A stretch of DNA of 64,000 nt, from NCBI GenBank assembly GCA_020025595.1, contig JAHHRV010000009.1, positions 1 to 64,000 of the forward strand, given 5' to 3'. The translations under genes and the position numbers were made by a program. Shown one piece after another: positions 60,215 to 64,000 of the stretch. The DNA comes from Oscillospiraceae bacterium (GTDB lineage Bacteria > Bacillota > Clostridia > Oscillospirales > Oscillospiraceae). Within the stretch, counting starts at the first letter, position 1; each line of letters begins with the position of its first letter. The notes beneath the pieces were generated by a model. The model was given only the letters and a program-made list of their open reading frames with translations. It searched no databases and was not told the origin of the DNA.

Positions 60215-60828
60215 AGAAAAAATGGTATGACTATCTGTGGATCGCATCCCTGACCTATCTGATTCTGGGATTTTTCAACATTCTGTTTGCATGGCTGGGA
60301 ATGCTGTGCTTTGTGATTCCGCTGATCATCGCCGTTGCAAACCGCAGCAAGAGCTACTGCAACCGATACTGCGGCCGCGGACAGCTGTTCCAGCTGATTG
60401 GCGGTAAATTCGGCCTTTCCCGGAAAAAGGATGTGCCGAACTGGATGAAAAGCAAGGCATTCCGCTATGGATTTCTGATTTTCTTCTTTGCAATGTTTTT
60501 CCAGATGCTGTGGAACACTTATCTGGTATTTGCAGGAGCCCAGGATCTTAGACAGGTTGTGACCTTGCTGTGGACATTCAAGCTGCCCTGGAATTGGGCC
60601 TACCACGGAACGCTGTTCCATCCCGGTGTTGCCCAGTTCGCCTTCGGTTTTTACAGCGTGATGCTGACATCAACCGTCCTGGGCCTGATTACCATGGTTC
60701 TGTTCAAGCCACGCTCCTGGTGCGTTTACTGCCCCATGGGAACCATGACCCAGCTGATCTGCCAGGCAAGAAACCATTCTGCCATCCAGCAAGAACAGCA
60801 AATTTGCACTGCAACAAAAAATAACTGA
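60211..60828 (+). CDS. Polyferredoxin-like membrane protein (NapH/CcoG-type 4Fe-4S domain)
   Basis: A 205-residue protein with about four membrane segments and two cytoplasmic Cys clusters, SYCNRYCGRGQL and SWCVYCPMGTM, in the style of the Fer4_5 domain of NapH, NosR and CcoG. It could pass electrons between the adjacent ferredoxin and a membrane partner. No partner reductase is in view. The start at 60211 overlaps the ferredoxin stop and has GGGGAGG upstream. Confidence 0.82.
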   Translation: MKKKWYDYLWIASLTYLILGFFNILFAWLGMLCFVIPLIIAVANRSKSYCNRYCGRGQLFQLIGGKFGLSRKKDVPNWMKSKAFRYGFLIFFFAMFFQMLWNTYLVFAGAQDLRQVVTLLWTFKLPWNWAYHGTLFHPGVAQFAFGFYSVMLTSTVLGLITMVLFKPRSWCVYCPMGTMTQLICQARNHSAIQQEQQICTATKNN

Positions 60829-60830
60829 CA

Positions 60831-60868
60831 AAAACAGGCTGCAAGCACTATGCTGGCAGCCTGTTTTG
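60831..60868 (+). terminator. Terminator of the ferredoxin operon
   Basis: AACAGGCTGC and GCAGCCTGTT arms with a 13 nt loop and T-rich tails on both strands. It may also serve the AraC gene on the minus strand. Confidence 0.8.
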
Positions 60869-60879
60869 ATGTATGATAA

Positions 60880-61887
60880 TCAGTTGGAAACAGTGCTCTT
60901 TGCGCCTGCCCGGTCTCTGTACCTGGGGCTTCTGCCCGAACCGCTTTCCTGAATCTTCTTAAATTCCCGGGGAGAGATTCCGTACTCCTGCTTAAAGGCC
61001 CGGTAGAAGGTGGAATAGTCATTGAAGCCCACCTGCTCGTTGATTGTTTCCAGGGCGACACCTCTGCTGATCAGATCCTTCGCCGCAATCAGCCGCCGCT
61101 GGGTGACGCACCGGTAAAAGCTGGCACCCATTTTCTGGCGGAACAGGTTGGAAATGGTGCTTCCGCTCACATAAAACTGCTTTGCAGTGTCTGCAAGGGT
61201 CAGGCGCTCGGCATAATGCATCTCCACATAATGCATGACCTGATCCAGCAAATCCGGCGTTTCTGCATACATGGGCAGGGGTGTGTTCATGGCACAGCGC
61301 AGCAGATTGGAAAACAGCAGCATGGTGTTTCCCACCACCACCGCCTCCCAGCCGGGCTTCTTCTGGTCAAATTCCAGAACGCTGTTGTGGATAAAGTCCC
61401 CCAGAAACTCCCAATCGGTGTCGGCAGTTCGCAAAAGGCCCGAGCGGATCTGCATCGGCGGGATTGTGCTGCCGAAGTTTCTGACCATAATGTCCATAAA
61501 ACTCTTTGAGATCCACATGACATCCCGGTGATAGGGCTCCGCGGTATTGCTCGGCAGCAGCGGCCGGTGGCTGACTCCCGGAGACACCCAGATGATGTCC
61601 CCCTTCTGCAGCCGGTAGCGCTGAGCGCCCACCAGATACTCTACGCCGCAGGTATTGCAGCAGTACAGGATTTCGTAAAAGCTGTGGGAGTGCAGAGAAA
61701 CCGTGGCATTGGAAAAGGTGCTGTCGTGGTGGGCCTCCACCCGTCCGGCAGACATTTCCAGCTCCTGATAAACCGTGACGGGGTTATATCCTCCCTCTTG
61801 CAGCCGCGTAATGATATTCTGCTGCTCCGCCGGAGAGGTCGGAAAGGACGGCTGTTTCGTCACCTTTTGCAGTTCAGCTAATTTCAC
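60880..61887 (-). CDS. AraC family transcriptional regulator
   Basis: A 335-residue regulator. The cupin-like sensor covers about 60-180 (LHSHSFYEILYCCNTCGVEYLVG, LQKGDIIWVSPGVSHRPLL), and the C-terminal helix-turn-helix pair is LADTAKQFYVSGSTISNLFRQKMG and ETINEQVGFNDYSTFYRAFKQEYG. It is divergent from the GPH symporter gene across about 170 bp that hold three TTGCAAT-type repeats. Confidence 0.93.
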   Translation of the reverse strand: MKLAELQKVTKQPSFPTSPAEQQNIITRLQEGGYNPVTVYQELEMSAGRVEAHHDSTFSNATVSLHSHSFYEILYCCNTCGVEYLVGAQRYRLQKGDIIWVSPGVSHRPLLPSNTAEPYHRDVMWISKSFMDIMVRNFGSTIPPMQIRSGLLRTADTDWEFLGDFIHNSVLEFDQKKPGWEAVVVGNTMLLFSNLLRCAMNTPLPMYAETPDLLDQVMHYVEMHYAERLTLADTAKQFYVSGSTISNLFRQKMGASFYRCVTQRRLIAAKDLISRGVALETINEQVGFNDYSTFYRAFKQEYGISPREFKKIQESGSGRSPRYRDRAGAKSTVSN

Positions 61888-61944
61888 AAAAGCACCTCTT
61901 TATTTTTGTTATATATAGATATATCCTACCACACTCTTAACGGA

Positions 61945-61985
61945 ATTGCAATGTTTATTACTTCTTTTGCAATTAACTTTGCATT
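61945..61985. promoter_or_regulatory. TTTGCAAT direct repeats between the AraC and GPH symporter genes
   Basis: ATTGCAAT at 61945-61952, TTTGCAAT at 61966-61973 and TTTGCATT at 61978-61985. The first two are 21 bp apart, two helical turns. The pattern resembles the repeats at 57997-58015 and fits an AraC-type activator site. Confidence 0.5.
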
Positions 61986-62058
61986 CATTGTTTGGTAACA
62001 TATGCCCATAGACAAGCGGACACGCGAATCCGCAAAAGAGAAATTGGAGGATAAAACA

Positions 62059-63456
62059 ATGACAAAAGCACCCAAGAACAGTCTGACTGCGAAGCATTGG
62101 TTTGGCTATATGCTTGGTGACTTAGGTGGCTGTATGACCTTTGCTCTGATGGGCTCTATGGTTACCCGTTATTACACCAATGTTCTTCATGTGAACACCG
62201 TTGTGCTGGCAGCTCTGCTGCTGGTCTGGAATGTCTGGGACGCAGTGAACGACCCCATGATGGGCGCACTGATGGACAAGATGTTCGCAAAGCACGCAAA
62301 TCCCAAGGGCAAGTTCCGTCCCTGGCTGCTGCGTTCCACCCCCCTGCTGGCAATTACAGCCATCGCCTTCTGGACGCTGCCTACTTTCTTTGAAGGCACT
62401 GCCATGCTGGTGGTTCTGTTCTTCTGTAAGATTGCTTACGAAGCCTGCTACACCATGTTCAACATTCCCATGGGCTCCATGCTGTCTGCCATGGCAAACA
62501 ACGACAGCGAGCGCGCTTCTTTGTCCTCTGCCCGCGGCGTTGGCGGCATGATCGGCAACCTGGTTCCCACCCTGATCTTCCCCCAGCTGCTGAAGATGTA
62601 CGGCGACTCCAACTCCATCGGCTACGCAATCGGCGCCGTGATCTGTGCCGGTGTGGGCTTTGTGCTGTGCCTGATGCACTACTTCTGGACTGAAGAGCGC
62701 AACACCTGCAACTCCAATGTCAGCGCTGATGACATCAAGTTCACCGATATTCTGAATGTTTTCCGTGTAAACCGTCCCTTTGTTGCCCTGTGTGTCCACG
62801 GCGTTTGCATCTGCACCATGCAGTATGTTTTCCAGACCCTGGGTTCTTATATGTACGCCGATGTTCTGGGTGATGTCGGTATGATGAGTATGTCCAGCAT
62901 CGTCTCCATGCCCATGATGATTGCAGTTCTGATCGGCGCACCTCAGCTGGCCAAGAAGATCAGCCTGGAGTCGATGATCCGCTACAGCCTGCTGCTCAGC
63001 GGCGCACTGTTTGTGGCTCTGTTCGGTATGCATATGTTCATGGATGTTTCCGCAATGGTCCACATGATCGTCAGCTCCCTGGCTATGAGCTTTGCTATGG
63101 TCTCCATTCAGATGCAGTGGGGTCTGGTTGGTGAAGCCATCGACTACAACGAAATGGTCACCGGCAAGCGTACCGAAGGCTCCATCTACGGCACCTTCAA
63201 CCTGGCCCGCCGTATGGGTCAGACCGTTGGTAACTCTGCAGCTGTCCTGGCTCTGGGCTGGATCGGCTATGACTCCGTCGCTGCTGCACAGGGTCTTGTC
63301 CAGTCCGCTTCTACCCTGACCGGTATCAAGATTCTGTGTGTTCTGGTTCCCGCCTTCTTCGCCATTGGTTCTTGGGCTGCTTTCAAGTACATCTGGAATA
63401 TTACCCCCGAAACCCGGGCTAAAATGGCTGCCATGAAGTCCGGCAACAATGTGTAA
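62059..63456 (+). CDS. GPH family (glycoside-pentoside-hexuronide:cation) symporter
   Basis: A 465-residue 12-segment MFS-type transporter. The GPH loop motif reads WDAVNDPMMGALMD after segment 2. The central loop (EERNTCNSNVSADDIKF) and second-half pattern YNEMVTGKRTEGSIYGTFNLARRMGQ are typical. The start at 62059 has TTGGAGG 8 nt upstream. It probably brings in a sugar or glycoside handled by the creatininase-family protein that follows. Confidence 0.92.
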   Translation: MTKAPKNSLTAKHWFGYMLGDLGGCMTFALMGSMVTRYYTNVLHVNTVVLAALLLVWNVWDAVNDPMMGALMDKMFAKHANPKGKFRPWLLRSTPLLAITAIAFWTLPTFFEGTAMLVVLFFCKIAYEACYTMFNIPMGSMLSAMANNDSERASLSSARGVGGMIGNLVPTLIFPQLLKMYGDSNSIGYAIGAVICAGVGFVLCLMHYFWTEERNTCNSNVSADDIKFTDILNVFRVNRPFVALCVHGVCICTMQYVFQTLGSYMYADVLGDVGMMSMSSIVSMPMMIAVLIGAPQLAKKISLESMIRYSLLLSGALFVALFGMHMFMDVSAMVHMIVSSLAMSFAMVSIQMQWGLVGEAIDYNEMVTGKRTEGSIYGTFNLARRMGQTVGNSAAVLALGWIGYDSVAAAQGLVQSASTLTGIKILCVLVPAFFAIGSWAAFKYIWNITPETRAKMAAMKSGNNV

Positions 63457-63527
63457 AGAGAATTGATTGTAATCAGGCGGCACGGTATATACTGTGCCGC
63501 CCCTTCCCCTTGAAAGGAGTTTTTTAC

Positions 63528-64000
63528 TTGCGTACTCGTATTTTAGGAAAAATGCTCAACTCCGAGGTTCAGGAGTATTTGCAGCATAACGATATCATCA
63601 TCGTCCCCGTGGGCACCACGGAAATGCACGGCGGTCTGCCTCTCGACAGCGAAACCGTTCTCTCCGAAGCCTTTGCTCTGAAAATGGCAGAAGCCTGCGA
63701 CGGTCTGGTCCTCACCGGCCTGCCCTATTTCTACGCCGGCGCTACCGCATCCGGCCGGGGCACCGTTCAGGTCTCCATCCGTCAGGGCATCGACTATCTG
63801 GGTGCCATTGCCCGCAGCCTGCTGCGCCTGGGCTTCAAGCGTCAGGTCTATATCAGCTTCCACGGCCCTGCACATATGACCATCTGCCCCATGGTCCGGG
63901 ACTTCTACGACGAAACCGGCGTGCCCATTTTGTACATGGATATGATGATGCATATGAACAAGTGCCAGGATCTGTTCAAGGACTTCTCCTTCTTCCACGA
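63528..64000 (+). CDS. Creatininase family protein, N-terminal part (3' end outside window)
   Basis: The frame is open to the window end, 157 codons visible of a usual 230-270. The metal-binding N-terminal motif of creatinine amidohydrolase-type enzymes is present: VPVGTTEMHGGLPLDSE with E32, H34 and D40. The usual NGHGGN segment reads SFHGPAH (H112, H116). Family members open cyclic amides or act on other small substrates. The start is a TTG at 63528 with AAAGGAG 9 nt upstream; an ATG at 63552 is the alternative. It lies 71 bp after the GPH symporter. Confidence 0.85.
   Translation, partial: MRTRILGKMLNSEVQEYLQHNDIIIVPVGTTEMHGGLPLDSETVLSEAFALKMAEACDGLVLTGLPYFYAGATASGRGTVQVSIRQGIDYLGAIARSLLRLGFKRQVYISFHGPAHMTICPMVRDFYDETGVPILYMDMMMHMNKCQDLFKDFSFFH

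Noticed and set aside
62122..63483. A 453-codon minus-strand open frame rich in His, Gln and Gly
   Set aside because: Shadow of the GPH symporter gene on the other strand.
1..64000. CRISPR arrays, insertion sequences, prophage or integrative elements
   Set aside because: No spaced repeat series, transposase, integrase, phage structural or conjugation gene is seen in either strand.

Overview
The window looks like a contiguous stretch of chromosome from an anaerobic, mid-GC Bacillota bacterium of the class Clostridia, most like the gut Oscillospiraceae/Ruminococcaceae group. The support is a rubrerythrin, a DUF1540 protein, a GGGtGRT protein with its Fe-S scaffold partner, a Trp-type T-box leader, short proB, type III pantothenate kinase, ECF-type vitamin uptake, AGGAGG ribosome binding sites and many rho-independent terminators. 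I see no rRNA, CRISPR array, prophage, insertion sequence or attachment site. Species assignment is inference.

Layout. 0-2.2 kb: 3' part of ileS, then tRNA-Thr(TGT) and tRNA-Tyr(GTA). 2.4-2.8 kb: a small membrane protein. 3.4-15.8 kb (all minus strand): a LacI regulator, an ATC-hydrolase-like protein, a complete LIV-type ABC importer (livK-H-M-G-F), DhaK/DhaL-like kinase subunits, a cysteine desulfidase/serine dehydratase-like enzyme, a ribokinase-like kinase, an SDR and a UroD-family protein with a methyltransferase-type H-x-C...C motif. This looks like one import-and-catabolism cluster of unknown substrate. 16.3-18.8 kb: MarR regulator and a FadH-like Fe-S flavoenzyme. 19-24 kb: coenzyme A genes (coaBC divergent from panT-like and coaX), then proBA. 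24-30 kb (minus): apgM-like, serC, serA, and trpBA behind a tryptophan T-box. 30-33.8 kb: a DAACS symporter, an AraC regulator, rubrerythrin, a VanZ-like protein. 33.9-40.6 kb: HtrA protease, DUF1540, rpe, Fe-S scaffold plus GGGtGRT pair, FliB-like protein, YitT. 40.7-45.1 kb: a ProX-type deacylase, a candidate structured RNA, a two-gene chromate-type transporter divergent from a LysR regulator, and a divergent peptide deformylase.

45.2-56.7 kb is a glycan-use locus: two Gfo/Idh/MocA oxidoreductases, a DUF4091 glycosidase-like protein, a GH20 hexosaminidase, an AraC regulator, a sugar ABC importer (binding lipoprotein and two permeases) and an esterase-like hydrolase. No ATPase is encoded here, so a shared MsiK/MalK-type ATPase elsewhere is presumed. 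The glycosidases lack signal peptides, which fits import of oligosaccharides followed by cytoplasmic breakdown. 56.7-64 kb: a MalY/PatB-type PLP enzyme divergent from an asparaginase II family gene, a YgjP-type metallopeptidase, a ferredoxin and polyferredoxin-like membrane protein pair, and an AraC regulator divergent from a GPH-family symporter followed by a creatininase-family gene cut by the window end. The two divergent intergenic regions of this last block share TTTGCAAT direct repeats, suggesting a common regulator.
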